A stretch of DNA of 64,000 nucleotides from Diogma glabrata (taxonomy: Eukaryota > Arthropoda > Insecta > Diptera > Cylindrotomidae). Made by a program: the position numbers and the translations under genes. Location of the stretch: positions 383,323,711 to 383,387,710 of the forward strand of contig OY856187.1 of assembly GCA_963693315.1 (NCBI GenBank), given 5' to 3'. The stretch's first letter is position 1, and every line of letters starts with the position of its first letter. Under the pieces are notes generated by a model. It was not told where the DNA came from, did not search any database, and saw only the letters and a list, made by a program, of their open reading frames with translations. Below, piece by piece: positions 23,690-35,779 of this stretch.

Positions 23690-25357
23690 GGCGGAACGAA
23701 GCAAGAATGGTGGAAGAGACAGTGTGTGGAGATTGAAAGCTTCAATAAGGAACATCAATCGCGTAACTTCTTTCAAATGGTTAAAACCTTCAAGAAGGGC
23801 CCTCAAACTAGATCGACTGCTATTCAATACGAAGATGGAGAGCTACAAGTAGACATTAAAAATATTTTAGATAAGCACCTGGTATCGACGATATAACATC
23901 CGAAATGATTGTACATGGTGGCAAAACTCTATCCTTAAGATTGTTTGAGCTTGTTCAAATGATCTGGAGGACTGAAACCATGCCACAGGACTGGAACACA
24001 GCTATGCTAATACCAATCCATAAAAAAGGTAATCGCCTACTATGTGCAAACTACAGAGGAATCGCTCTCCTTTGCACAGCATATAAGATATGTTCATACA
24101 TTTTGCTATCCAGAATCAATCCTTTTGCTGAACAACTGTTTGGAGAGTATCAGTGTGGTTTCCGGCAGGGCCGAGGTACTACCGATGCACTTTTCTCGAT
24201 AAGGATGATTTTGGAAAAGTGTCGGGAGTGCAACATACCTGTGCACCAACTTTTCATTGATTTCAGGCAGGCCTACAACTCTCTAGAACGAGAGACTCTA
24301 TGGTCTGCTCTGGTGTCAATGGGAATTCCTGGTAAACTGGTATCACTATGCAAAATGACAGTACAGAACTCTCAATGCTGTGTACGAGTAGAGAACGAAA
24401 TATCAAAGTTTTTTAAAGTCGACTCCGGTTTAAGACAAGGAGATTCTATCTCTCCTATACTTTTTAATGTAGCCTTGGAATATGTGTGCCGTCAAAAGAA
24501 ACTACCGACTAATAACAATATCTTGTCAATAAACTCAGTACAGATGACTGCTTACGCCGACGATGTTGTCATCCTCGGCCGAAATGAAGCTGTTATGAGT
24601 GAGACTTTCAAGTCGCTTGAGAGTGGTGCTAGGAAAATTAGTCTGCAAATTAACTACAATAAAACCAAACATATGAATGTTTCAAGAGAGGCTGAGAAGA
24701 AGCGGCGGCGGTGAGCGAATTGAGGGAGTTGAACCCTTTAAATATTTGGAATTAATGCTTGACTCAAACAACAGCATACTTACAGATATAAAAGCTCGAA
24801 TCGCTGCAGGTAATCGAACTTTCTACTCAATTAAACCTCTCCTTGGATCACCGTATGTATCAACTAACACCAAGCTCAAGTTATACAAGACATTGATTAG
24901 ACCGATCGTGATGTATGGGTCACAAGCGTGGACCCTCACACAAAATGACGAATTGCATTTATCTGTATTTGAGCATAAGATCCTACGCTACATTTTTGGT
25001 CCACTTAAGACAGACGATGGAGAGTATAGAACCCGGTATAACTTTGAGATCAGAGACCTTCTTGAGGGTCCTGATATAATAGGTTGTATCCGTTCTAATA
25101 AGATTGCTTGGTTTGGGCATGTTCTACGAACCAATTCACAGTCTGGAATGATTAGAAAAATGTACGTTAGTACCCCAGGGAGTGGGCGACCGCGAGGTAC
25201 ACCACGACTACAATGGGAGACTGACGTAATAAACGACCTTAAAAAAATCGGCTGCCATGGTAATTAAGTCGCTGTTGCGAATGACCGTGGTGAATATTCA
25301 AAGCTGATTAGCCTGTCAACGCTCCTACATGGAGCATAAACGCCTTAAAAAAAAAAA
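23690..25357 (+). pseudogene. 5'-truncated LINE reverse transcriptase (RTE-like group)
   Basis: Three pieces in different frames read as one RT protein. About 23697-23895 holds an upstream linker (KQEWWKRQCVEIESFNKEHQ). 23905-24714 holds RT blocks: IPIHKKGN...NYRGIALL, QCGFRQGRGTTDALFSIR, LFIDFRQAYNSL, GLRQGDSISPILFNVALE and the catalytic AYADDVVILGR. 24677-25267 holds the C-terminal region (FKYLE, LYKTLIRPIVMYGSQAWTLT, KIAWFGHVLR). A last piece in another frame ends at the stop 25337-25339, followed by an 11-A tail at 25347-25357. At least three frameshifts or small deletions make it inactive; one lies in a GCGGCGGCGG run near 24705. The endonuclease domain is lost. Confidence 0.85.
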
Positions 25358-25899
25358 GTTCAGCCTTTCAGCCACGACAACTAGGTTGTAAAATGTGTTT
25401 TACAATTCTTTTGTACGTAAATTAATTACAAATAACAGTTCATGTGTACGTACAGGTGCAAGCAAGGTTTTTAAAAAATTAAAAAGATTATGTACTTAGA
25501 TATTTTTTCATATTGCTTCCATGAGTTAAGGCGCAATAAAGGTTAACAACAGACCTTCGTAAATACCTCTTAAAATTCTATATACAGCTAGGGGCGAAAG
25601 GTGTCTAGAGGTTTATTCGCTAGTGGTGTCATAAACACCGTGACTCCTAATGGTGGTCAGCCTTCAAACAATTATTTCTAACCATAAACATTTTCAAAAC
25701 CTACTTTAGTATTTAAGCCTCGAATAGTATTTAAGCTATAGAAATCGTACTATAAAAATGTAATCGGTACATAAATTTTCGTACGACATAATTTCCCGGG
25801 TAGTCCGTGTGTGGTGCAAATAGTAATTGAGCCATATCGAGGTATTTCTCTATAGCTGGTCCAAATTGCTATTTTATTTTTAATAATAAACGTAATTAA

Positions 25900-26246
25900 C
25901 ATATTTGAAATAAACTTTTATTTATTATAAAAATATATAAAAGAAATTTTATTCTGGTCTCCAAGTTGTTATATAATTTAAATTAAAAAAATAATTTATG
26001 TTGATAAATTATTGTAAAATAATTCTACAAAACAATCTTTAATAAGTATATAGTATTTATTCGACGCGTTTTGAATGTTATACATTCATCTACGGGTACA
26101 AAAAATATATTATAGATATATTTTTTGTACCCTTAGATGAATGTATAACATTCGAAACGCGTCGAATAAATACTATATACTTATTTAAGATTGTTTTGTG
26201 GAATTATTTTACAGTAATTTATCAACATAAATTATTGTTTTAATTT
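25900..26246. mobile_element. Palindromic insertion with 11-bp flanking repeat
   Basis: AACGTAATTAA occurs on both sides (25889-25899 and 26247-26257). The last 265 bp (25981-26245) form a near-perfect palindrome with about 130-bp arms and a 5-base centre TATAG at 26111-26115. Each arm contains GATGAATGT-ATA-ACATTCGAAACGCGTC-type sequence (AAAA instead of GAAA in the left arm), which resembles a degenerate hammerhead ribozyme core. Confidence 0.75.
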
Positions 26247-26803
26247 AACGTAATTAAAGCCAACTAAACCAAATTATAATTAAAATCGTACTAGAAATAG
26301 TAAACAGTACGTAATATTCACTATTATTTCGTATGACACAATTCCCCGAGTAACCAGTTTAAATTTATTTGATCTAGCTGGACCAAATTCCAATTTTGAT
26401 TCTAAAAATAAACATTATCAAAGCCTACCAAATCCCATTTTAATCAAAATCGTACTAGAAATAGTAATCCGATGTATTATTGACTACTTTTCCGTATGAC
26501 ACATTTTCCCGTGTAACCCGTGTGATGTGCGAATAGTACTTAAGCCTTTCCGTTTGAATTTATTTGATCTAGCTGGAACAAATTGCAATTTTGATTCTAA
26601 TAATAAACATATTTTTTCGTATGACACGTTTTCCCGTGTAACCCGTGTGATGTGCGAATAGTATTTAAGCCTTTCAGTTTGAATTTATTTGATCTAGCTG
26701 GACCAAATTGCAATTTTGTTTCTAATATAATAAACATATTTTTTCGTATAAGACATTTTCCCGTGTAACCCGTGTGATGTGCGAATAGTATTTAAGCCTT
26801 TCA

Positions 26804-27275
26804 TACCAAGTTTATACCACCGATAGTTTCATAGAATAATAGTTTTTTGCTATTAAACTATCGATACATTGGGCGTTTATACCACAAAATAGTATTATTC
26901 TATCTGTGGTATAAACGCTCAGAATAATATTGACAGATAGAATACGGCTAACGTATTTCAAATTTGAATATAAAATCTTATCAATCGAAAAGTATTTCAA
27001 CAAAATATTATAAAACTAATATTAACTTAAAATTAAAACTAAATTTTGGGTGATTTTGATGTTGCACATTTTTGCAATCGCATGAAATTGTCTTTTACAT
27101 TTAACGTTTTGACCGTTACAATTTTTTTGAATACACTATTATACTATCGATCAAAAGCAAAATATCAAATAACTATCTGTCAAAGTAAAAAGGTATTATT
27201 CTATCCGTTTACACCATAATAGTTTAATAGCTATTTGCTACTATTCTATTATACTACCATGGTGTAAACTTAGTG
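26804..27275. mobile_element. 472-bp MITE inserted in the element-B repeat
   Basis: The ends TACCAAGTTTATACCA and, inverted, CACTAAGTTTACACCA are terminal inverted repeats. TCA is duplicated at 26801-26803 and 27276-27278. The neighbouring repeat units show the uninterrupted site AAGCCTTTCAGTTTGAATTT. Confidence 0.7.
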
Positions 27276-27569
27276 TCAGTTTGAATTTATTTGATCTAGC
27301 TAGACCAAATTGCAATTTTGTTTCTAATAATAAACATATTTTTTCGTATGACACATTTTCCCGTGTAACCCGTAATAATAAACATTATCAAAGCCTCCCA
27401 AATCAAATTTTAATTAAAATCATACTAGAAATAATCAGTACGTAATATTCACTATATTTTCGTGTGACACATTTTCCCGTGTAACCCGTGTGATGTGCGA
27501 ATAGTATTTAAGCCTTTCAGTTTGAATTTATTTGATCTAGCTGGACCAAATTGCAATTTTGTTACTAAT

Positions 27570-30437
27570 GGGCTATTATTTTGAAAACGTACATCGAAAA
27601 AAAAACAACTATTTTTTAAAAATCTGAAATTTTGATATTTTGTTGGTATTGACGAAAAGAAAAAAGTAATTTCTGCTTTTATTTTTTGTGTACTCTGAAT
27701 CGGAGTTATGCGCGGTTGAATTTTGAGGCTTTTTCACGTAGTTTTTGGTAATGGTGGCAATGTTTTGTGAATAGGTGCCACAAATTTCATCCGACTTACG
27801 TATATTTTTGCAAGTAAAAAGGAAAATAATTGAATAATTGAAATATGTAAGTTTAAAATTAATAACTTTTCTCTTTTCCGCTAGGCGGCGCGTAAAACCT
27901 TGGTTTACTTCAAAGCTCATATCTCAAAAAGTAGGCTTTTTTTTTTTTTGTTTTTCACAAATTTTAAAGTAAACATATGCAGCTATGAAATTGAGAAATA
28001 AAAAGTCAGCAGTTCAATATGGATTTTTTCTTACGATTTTTTAAAGTTTGGTATATGAAAAATTCACATGTGTTTTTTTATTAAGTTAATAATCCTGTAC
28101 TAAATGTGGATCTAATAAATTAAACATTTCATATTTTAACACCTGCAATAAATTTGAACCATTTTTTGTGTATTTCTGATTGAGAAACAGGTTTTTATTC
28201 AGAATAAGAATTGGAGATCCCAATGATCGAAGATTTTGTTATAATTTCAACATCACCAACACTAACATTAGAAAAAAACATTAAAAAAATATTTTTCCTA
28301 TAAACATTATAATTTAATCAATATTATAAATAAATACATTAAAAAATTAATTTATATATTTTTTTTTGCCTTTAAATTGAAATATTTATGATCATCAGAA
28401 AAAGAAAACATTTTGGCAATTATTTTATCGGGTGTAGTGTTATCCGGTAAAAAACAGTGGAATCCTTGAGTTCTTTGTTTTCTTCCAAGAACATTTCGTA
28501 GATGTCGGTGAGGGTCCATAACACCAACCGCTTTGATTTCTTAATTTTTGTCGATCCTTCTGTAATAGTAACAACATCTTTAAGGCCAGGCATTGTTCTA
28601 CTAATTTCCACTGATAAGAAGTATGTTTGAATTTGTTTTACTATATTTTGTGACAAACTGTGCACTTGTTTGCTTTGAGGCCAACTGTAAGGACCTACTG
28701 TTTCCAACAGATCCATGGCGAATTCTACCAGTCGTCTTGATGCATTAAATTCATCCAGGATACGTTGATTTGACCAAAATTTACGTGGTAGAGTTGTCAA
28801 CAAAAACACTTGTTTTGATTTACAGTTGGCATCTTTAAACTCTTTTTTAAGGTTCATAAGCCATGATGTATATTCACATTCCTCGTTTGGTGATAACACT
28901 TTAACTGAATCTACTTTAAATATTCTTTGACTTATTGCCGATGTGACACTTGCAATTTTTTTATAACTTCCTGTTGTAATATGATTTTGTTTGATAGGAG
29001 ATTCGGCTAACCTTCCAAGAACATTGTTAATATCTTCTAAAATGTCATTAAGTAGCTCAGGAACTGGTGGAGATATAGTATCAACCGAAACTGGTGATGG
29101 ATCTAAAGATGCTGGAGGTATTTGAATATTTTCGTTCGTTGGAACATTTTCAACATCCTGATTTATAGAAATAATTTCACTATCGATAGTTTCCGAACAT
29201 GAAAGCTGCTGTATAGAAAATATTAGTTGCATATGAATTTTTATTCATTTTAATAAAATAATTAAATTTACCTTATTTTTATAGATATAAGTGCGACATG
29301 TTTCACATATAAACTGGTCATCACGCAAAGTAAAATTTAGGGTCGCAGCTTTTTGAATAACAGCTGGTGTGACCAGTTTCACATTTTTTGATGTCCGCTG
29401 ATGATTTTTGAGACCGTACAAGTTACAGCACAATTTCAAAGGCATTTCTATTATTATCTTTTCTAAACGTTATGTCTTCTAAATATTTTGGAATATAATT
29501 GATTATAAGGCAATCCAATCAATATATATATATATACCCTTGAAATAGTTTTGAGATAGGTAGAATCAGGTAAAATTAGGTAGGTACAATTTAATATATT
29601 TTGATTGGATGCAAGTATAATTTGGTCAAAAACCGTTTGTGGGCGTCATTAGAAATTTTAAATGTTAAAATTATGAGTCTCTAATGAGATTTTAATTAGT
29701 AAAAAGGGGCTGAATAGACATTTTTTAAAATGAATAAACATTTTACACACCCTTTTAATAATTTAAATTCCTTTATTTTACCACTTAACTTAAATTAATT
29801 TTTAATAAGTTTTTAGCCATTTAACCGCAGAGAAAATGGTTCGAATTTATTGCAGGTGTTAAAATATGAAATGTTTAATTTATTAGATCCACATTTAGTA
29901 CAGGATTATTAACTTAATAAAAAAACACATGTGAATTTTTCATATACTAAACTTTAAAAAATCGTAAGAAAAAATCCATATTGAATTGCTGACTTTTTAT
30001 TTCTCAATTTCATAGCTGCATATGTTTACTTTAAAATTTGTGAAAAACAAAAAAAAAAAAAGCCTACTTTTTGAGATATGAGCTTTGAAGTAAACCAAGG
30101 TTTTACGCGCCGCCTAGCGGAAAAGAGAAAAGTTATTAATTTTAAACTTACATATTTCAATTATTCAATTATTTTCCTTTTTACTTGCAAAAATATACGT
30201 AAGTCGGATGAAATTTGTGGCACCTATTCACAAAACATTGCCACCATTACCAAAAACTACGTGAAAAAGCCTCAAAATTCAACCGCGCATAACTCCGATT
30301 CAGAGTACACAAAAAATAAAAGCAGAAATTACTTTTTTCCTTTTGTCAATGCCAACAATATATCAAAATTTCAGATTTTTTAAAAATCAAAAATTTAAAA
30401 TTCAACAAAAAAATGTACGTTTTCAAAATAATAGCCC
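27570..30437. mobile_element. Element C: 2.9-kb DNA transposon with ~600-bp inverted arms
   Basis: The ends GGGCTATTATTTTGAAAACG and its inverse abut a 4-bp direct repeat, TAAT (27566-27569 and 30438-30441). The neighbouring element-B units show the empty site CTAATAATAAACAT. The arms (about 27570-28170 and 29832-30437) are nearly identical, so the element looks recent. The 1.7-kb interior is mostly one two-exon gene on the minus strand. A lone, older arm lies at 130-746. The superfamily is unknown; a 4-bp duplication alone does not decide it. Confidence 0.8.
28420..29445 (-). CDS. Two-exon protein of element C, unknown function
   Basis: Exon 1 is 29445-29272 and exon 2 is 29208-28420. They are joined across a 63-bp intron with donor AAG/GTAAAT and acceptor TCTATACAG/CAG in phase 0, giving about 320 residues. 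Exon 1 is cysteine-bearing (CCNLYG near residue 5, then FICETC near residue 47), which could bind zinc. Exon 2 has an acidic, proline-rich start. A later block has SWPQSKQVHSL, SRTMPGLKDVVTI and LTDIYEMFLEENKEL. From memory, the SR-MPG-KD block recurs in uncharacterised, transposon-associated proteins of arthropods and cnidarians. No DDE catalytic core is visible. A T6 run near residue 309 changes frame relative to an alternative C-terminus that stays open for about 30 more codons, so the end may be frameshifted. It is either the transposase of C, a fragment of it, or an accessory protein. Confidence 0.6.
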
Positions 30438-30754
30438 TAATAATAAACATTATCAAAGCCTACCAAATCAAATTTTAATCAAAATCGTACTAGAAATAGT
30501 AATTGATACGCAATTTTCACTATTTTTTCTTATCACAAAATTTCCCGTGTAACCCGTGTATGTTGCAAATAATTATTTAGTGATTTTAATTAATAAATTA
30601 AAATATTGAAAAAAAAATCACCATAATAAAGAATTATAAAAATTTCTTATGTATCGGATTTTATTATCGTATTATTTGGTGGTGTACACGTATTTCTTTT
30701 TTAATAGCATATAACATGATTTCCCGTGTGACCCGTGTGTGGTGCGGTTAGACA

Positions 30755-31128
<374 letters not shown>

Positions 31129-31584
31129 ACGGTCAAAGTGTTAAATTGGCGATTATATAAACTAACCGGTTAATATATATAATCGCCAATGCATTTGGTT
31201 AATATATGAAATATCATTGATATTTGTGCAGTTTAACACTTTTACAGGCTATTATATATAATTACTAGTCGTAGTTGGTAAAAGTACTAAATTGCGTTCC
31301 TTAATAAGTTTATGTTTATAATAAAATGCTTTCTTAAAAAATGCGTTTGGTGTTGACTGCTTTTATTTTTCAGAGAAAGAGATTTCTCATATTATTTTTT
31401 TTTAAATTACTGTATAAATTTCTCAATTTTTGCGTTTTATGTAAATCCTAGCACATGCATTTAAAAAACGTTATGGTTATAGTATTGTGGTTTATAAAGA
31501 GATTCTAAGTAATTTAGAGGAAAATTTGTGTTCATTGTTTACTGAAACTATTCTGTTTTTATTTAATTTAGTTATACATTTAAA

Positions 31585-32849
31585 ATGGAAAACTGTCGTG
31601 ATATAATGTTGGAGAAATTCAAAAGTAAAATTTGTTCCGTTATACAAAGCAAACAACATAATACTCGGATAACAACTAAGGTTAAGTTTCAAGAACTAAT
31701 AGATCAAATAACAGACAGCAAATCGAAGTCAGAAGGCAAAACTCCAACTGATTATTATAGACTTAAACATTTTGATATCATGAAAGTAGGGGATCAAACT
31801 AAATTAATTTATCCAGTGGCTGAAAGGTATTTAAATATCAAGTACTATATTCATGCCGATGAACTGTTTCATGTTATTCACAAAACACATTTAGAAATAG
31901 GTCACGGTGGTCCGAATAGGATGATGAAACAATTGCTAGTCAATTATAAAAATATTACCACTGAAGAATTAATAATATTGTAGTGATTTCGATATGGTGG
32001 GCAACCCTAAACAAGAATTTGAGAATAATCATAAAACGCACACACACACGCATTTTGAACATGAATCATGATCGATATAAATTTTAAAAACGATTACTTT
32101 TTCTTCCCTATTTTACAAATCAACTTCGCTCGCGAACAGTCGCACATATTTAAATAAATACAATCCAAGCGATTTGATTTGTATCCCAAAAAAATTGACT
32201 TATTTTTTTCCCATAATTGCTAAAATTAATTTTTATAAAAACTTGGTTATTAAATTATAAAAATTGTGAAATATTAGAAATAAAAAATATTAATTTAAAA
32301 AGTATAAACTCTGGAAAATTAGATCAAATTAATAATTGTGAAGTGACGCGTGTTGTAAACTTCTACAACACAGAAGTAAAACGCTAAATTATTACAATAT
32401 ATTTGAATTTATGTGAAAGTTGCCAGAAAAAATCAAAAACTCCGAGAAAAGGATTAGTGGTAAAGTCTATAATTTCAAATGAAAGAAACTCCAGATGCTC
32501 CCTCTGTACCTTATTGATATGCATGCTCAGGAGGAAAACCATTACAAATTTACTCTTGTTTATCAAGATCACTTGACTAAATTTATTCAATTACGTCCAT
32601 TGAAAAGCAAACGAGCAGAGGAATTTGCTCATGTTTTGCTAGACATATATACAATTTTCGGAGCACCTAGCGTACTACAAAGTACAGAGTGACAATGGTC
32701 ATGAATTTTGTAATAGAGTTTTAGACGAAATGCTGTCTATGTGGACTCAATTATAAATGGTTCATGGGAAACCCCACCACAGTCAGTCACAGGGATCTGT
32801 TGAGCGTGCTAACCAGTATATTGAACGAATGATAACGACGTGTATAGAG
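31585..32849 (+). pseudogene. Integrase-type transposase (KRBA2/Ginger-like), broken
   Basis: The N-terminal part (31585-31978) contains HADELFHVIHKTHLEIGHGG, the His-His half of an H2C2 zinc-binding domain. After a 418-bp MITE, the frame continues with IYLNLCESCQ, the Cys-Cys half. After another frame change, 32495-32692 has LIDMHAQEENHYKFTLVYQD, the first catalytic Asp of an rve core. SDNGHEF near 32690 gives the second Asp and SQGSVERAN near 32790 the catalytic Glu. The protein is then cut by a hAT insertion at 32850. It resembles proteins annotated as KRAB-A domain-containing protein 2-like in insects. Frameshifts and insertions make it inactive. Confidence 0.8.
31979..32396. mobile_element. 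418-bp MITE in the integrase gene
   Basis: The ends TGTAGTGATTT and AAATTATTACA are imperfect inverted repeats. ATAT is duplicated at 31975-31978 and 32397-32400. Taking out the MITE and one ATAT restores the reading frame between the His-His and Cys-Cys halves of the zinc-binding domain. Confidence 0.75.
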
Positions 32850-33174
32850 CAGTGGTTCTCAAAGCGTGTTCCGCGGAACACTGGTGTTCCGCGATGCACT
32901 TTCAAGTGCTTCGCGAAAAAATTATATAATCAATTCAATTAAAAATTGTTTGAAAATAAAAATCAATTCAATGTAAAATATACACGTACGTAAAATTTAC
33001 ACGTTTCTCGGCTTTGTATGAATAAAAATATCTTTCGGGTTAAAATTACATCTTGGAAACATAAAATATTATTGCAGTTATTAAAATCCTCCTTTTACAC
33101 ATAAATAAATAAAAAATGTATGAAGTTTTTGTTTCACACAATATGAACAATATGATTGAATAAGAAAACCGTTT

Positions 33175-33519
33175 ATGTCTTCCGAATTTTCTAGTTTTAC
33201 TTTAAATGAAGAAGAAGAATTGACGTCGCCTTCTTCAGATCGTGGATTAAAATTACAGTTCCATGAAAACACTCCTGAAAATTTTTGTATCTCTGTTAAA
33301 GACGAATACCCGAGTATAAGCAAAAAATCCCTGAACATATTATTGTTATTTTCCACGTCATAACTTTGTGAAGCAGGATTTTCAACTATGGTCAACATAA
33401 AGACAAGCAAACGCGAGAGACTATGGAATTTAGAAGACAAAACGCGTGTGGCGTTATCATTTATTCGTCCCAATATCGCTGAGATCTGTAAAGATCTTCA
33501 AGCTCATGGATCGCAATAA
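33175..33519 (+). pseudogene. hAT transposase C-terminal dimerisation domain
   Basis: The frame reads FCISVKDEYPSIS, then LCEAGFSTM, then WNLEDKTRVALSFIRPNI, the order typical of the C-terminal domain of ZBED5/Charlie-like hAT transposases. An in-frame TAA at 33361-33363 replaces the residue before LCEAGFS, where related proteins have Tyr. This is a one-base nonsense change. The rest of the transposase is deleted. Confidence 0.85.
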
Positions 33520-34076
33520 GTTTGAGATTTTTTAAAAAGTATTGTAATTTTAATTGTGCTTTCAATAAATATATTTGCATCAATCAATGTCGGTGCATAT
33601 TTTATTTATATACATGGGTAGTTCTACACACAAAGGAAGAAAATGGTGCTAATTACGGCACGACATGTTTTTTGCGTATAAGTTCTGTATAAGTAGTTTT
33701 AGTATAAGTAGTTTAGATAAAGTTGATGACGTTCTTTCAACTTTTCTGAATGTGGCCAGCAAAAAAAAATACATGAGTCAAAATTAAAAAAATATCGTTC
33801 TTACTCCTAAATTAACTCAAAATTATGTCAATATTATCTCAAAATACGAAATAAATATTTATCTAAGTCAAATTTTTTTAAAACTTCCAGGAGACTGAGA
33901 CCAGGGGACTGATAATTTATCAGTATTTCTCTTAAAATTGACAAAATTACGTCTTATAAAAAAATAAACGAATTTTATACCAAGGGACTACATATTCACG
34001 ACGTATATGACTGTAAAATTACCTGTAATTAAAATACTTTTTACGAAAATACTTGCCAGGGGCCTGATAATTTGAC

Positions 34077-34765
34077 TTTTTTTTTTTTTTTTTTTTTTTA
34101 TTCTATGTTAGGCATGTTTAGTGTTAACCAATATAGATCAACGTCTCTGAATATCCGAAGATACCATGCTAACTAAGGAACTAGGGCTTGAAAGTATTAT
34201 TCAATTTTCTTTGAGGAATTTATTAATGTTGATCTTAAAGTTTTGAGGATTAAAATTATCAGGAAAGACCCACGCCGGTAAGGCATTCCAGAGATGAGAA
34301 ACTCTGTTAAAAAAATCGCGTTGAAAAGCGACAGTTCTACACCTAGTCACTCGAACCGTAAAAGGATGGGCTGATGTTGATGCTCTAGTGAAACGCGCGA
34401 AGTTTGCTGGTTCAGGCAAAATCGATTTGATCTCCGCAGACGTCCGTTCGTCCATAATATACTTGTAAAATACCGTCAAATCAGCGACGTCTCTTCTATG
34501 TTGCAAGGAATCAAGCTCGTTAGTAAGAGTCGAGTTGCCGATCAATTTAACAGCTCTCCGCTGTACAGAATCAAGACATTTCAAACTACTTATGTAAGCT
34601 CCTCCCCATATGTGAGAACAATACTCCATGCAGGGACGAATAAATGATTTATATATTAAAAGAAGCTGCTCGCTATTAAAAACCTTACGACAACGACCCA
34701 AAAATCCTAATTTTTGAACAGCGTTCTTTGCTAGGCTAAAAATATAACAAGATCGTAACAAAATA
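34077..34765 (-). pseudogene. 3' fragment of a LINE with poly(A) tail
   Basis: The minus-strand frame 34761-34201 (186 codons) reads LGFLGRCRKVFNSEQLLLIYKSFIRP, CMEYCSHIWGG, LDSVQRRAVKLIG and FNRVSHLWNALPAWVF. This is the familiar C-terminal tail after the RT domain in jockey/CR1-type LINEs. A 23-T run at 34077-34099 is the poly(A) tail on the minus strand. The rest of the element is missing, as expected for 5' truncation. A 10-bp hairpin (CAAGATCGTA/TACGATCTTG, about 34748-34773) sits at the truncation point. Confidence 0.85.
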
Positions 34766-35631
34766 CGATCTTGCTACCAATAATGACTGTTTTGATTGAT
34801 AAAACCTCGGACTAAGAAAAACACTTGCAACATTATATTTATTGAACTTTAATTAACTCCTGTGACGAGCGATAAATTGATAGAAATATGAATTTCCTTT
34901 ATTTTCAATGTGTTTTGATTGGGCTGGAGAATGATAAAAACTCGGGAGACAAACTTTAATAGGATATATCTTATATGAAATATAGAGTAATTTTATGATT
35001 ATTTACACATTGCTAACGAATTATTATTCAAAATTATAACTGCAGTGTAAATTTGTCTCTACACACTTAGAATCATTGATTATTTAGTTTACCAGCTTTG
35101 ACTTTCAAAGATGGACACGCCAGGGGACTGACAATTTTACGTTTTGCATCATATTTTTGTAAGAAATATATTTCGAAACGGGTTTATTTTGGGTGACCTG
35201 CTAGACATAGTTAAGGTTTACAAATTTCATTTGAAAAAATATTTTTTTTATATTAATACATGAAATAAGCCGAGCCATCCAAAATTCCTATGTTTGTAGA
35301 ACTACCCACATATTATTTTCTAAAATTAGCACTTGGAAGCAGAGGGTTGCCAATAAAACGCTGCGACACGATTCCGTTTCCTTTTTGCTCTATAATGATG
35401 GAGTGTTTTTGCGAACATGATTCTGTTTTTATTGCTCCTTTGGTTTCAAAGAGGTTAGCAACCCGCGCCCCCTGTTTTAAAGTTTATGCTGTATTGTATA
35501 TATGTTCCGCCTAAAAAAATATCAGATTTTAGTGTTCCCCGACTTCAAAAAGTTTGAGAGCCAAGGGTATAGAGTATAGAGATAAGAAATTTCACGAATT
35601 TAATTGATTTAATCTGGATACTCAGTTTTTA

Positions 35632-35778
35632 GTGGTGGGCGTCTCTCGCCGCCGCAAAAAAAATTCTGTTTTGAAAAATTTGTAAATTTTTTTAATTTTC
35701 CGCAAAAAAATTTGCCGCCTACGAAAATTTGCCGCCGTAGGCTACAGCCTAGCTAGCCTATTTAGAAATCCGCCACTG
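35632..35778. mobile_element. Short hAT-like MITE
   Basis: The right end read inverted is CAGTGGCGGATTTC and the left end has AGTGGTGGGCGTC. The interior is rich in CCGCC and GCCGCC with A runs. It breaks the inverted arm of the Ginger-like element. No clear target duplication was found, so the left boundary is uncertain. Confidence 0.4.
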
Positions 35779-35779
35779 A

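Larger units (their letters stand above)
25690..27565 (-). repeat. Right subterminal repeat block of element B
   Basis: Units of about 120-200 bp contain TTTCCCGTGTAACCCGTGTG, ATGTGCGAATAGTATTTAAG, TTGATCTAGCTGGACCAAAT and TAATAATAAACAT. Copies of the CCCGTG segment are visible near 25795, 26342, 26510, 26628, 26757, 27356, 27474, 30539 and 30720. They are inverted relative to the block at 17830-18450. Two small elements sit inside (25900-26246 and 26804-27275). Confidence 0.85.
32850..35566 (+). mobile_element. hAT element, Charlie-like ends, 8-bp target duplication
   Basis: The left end is CAGTGGTTCTCAAA and the right end is TTTGAGAGCCAAGG (inverted CCTTGGCTCTCAAA). GTATAGAG is perfectly duplicated at 32842-32849 and 35567-35574. 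Inside are the C-terminal part of a hAT transposase and a LINE fragment inserted later. It lies in the coding region of the Ginger-like transposase, so it is younger than that element. Confidence 0.9.
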
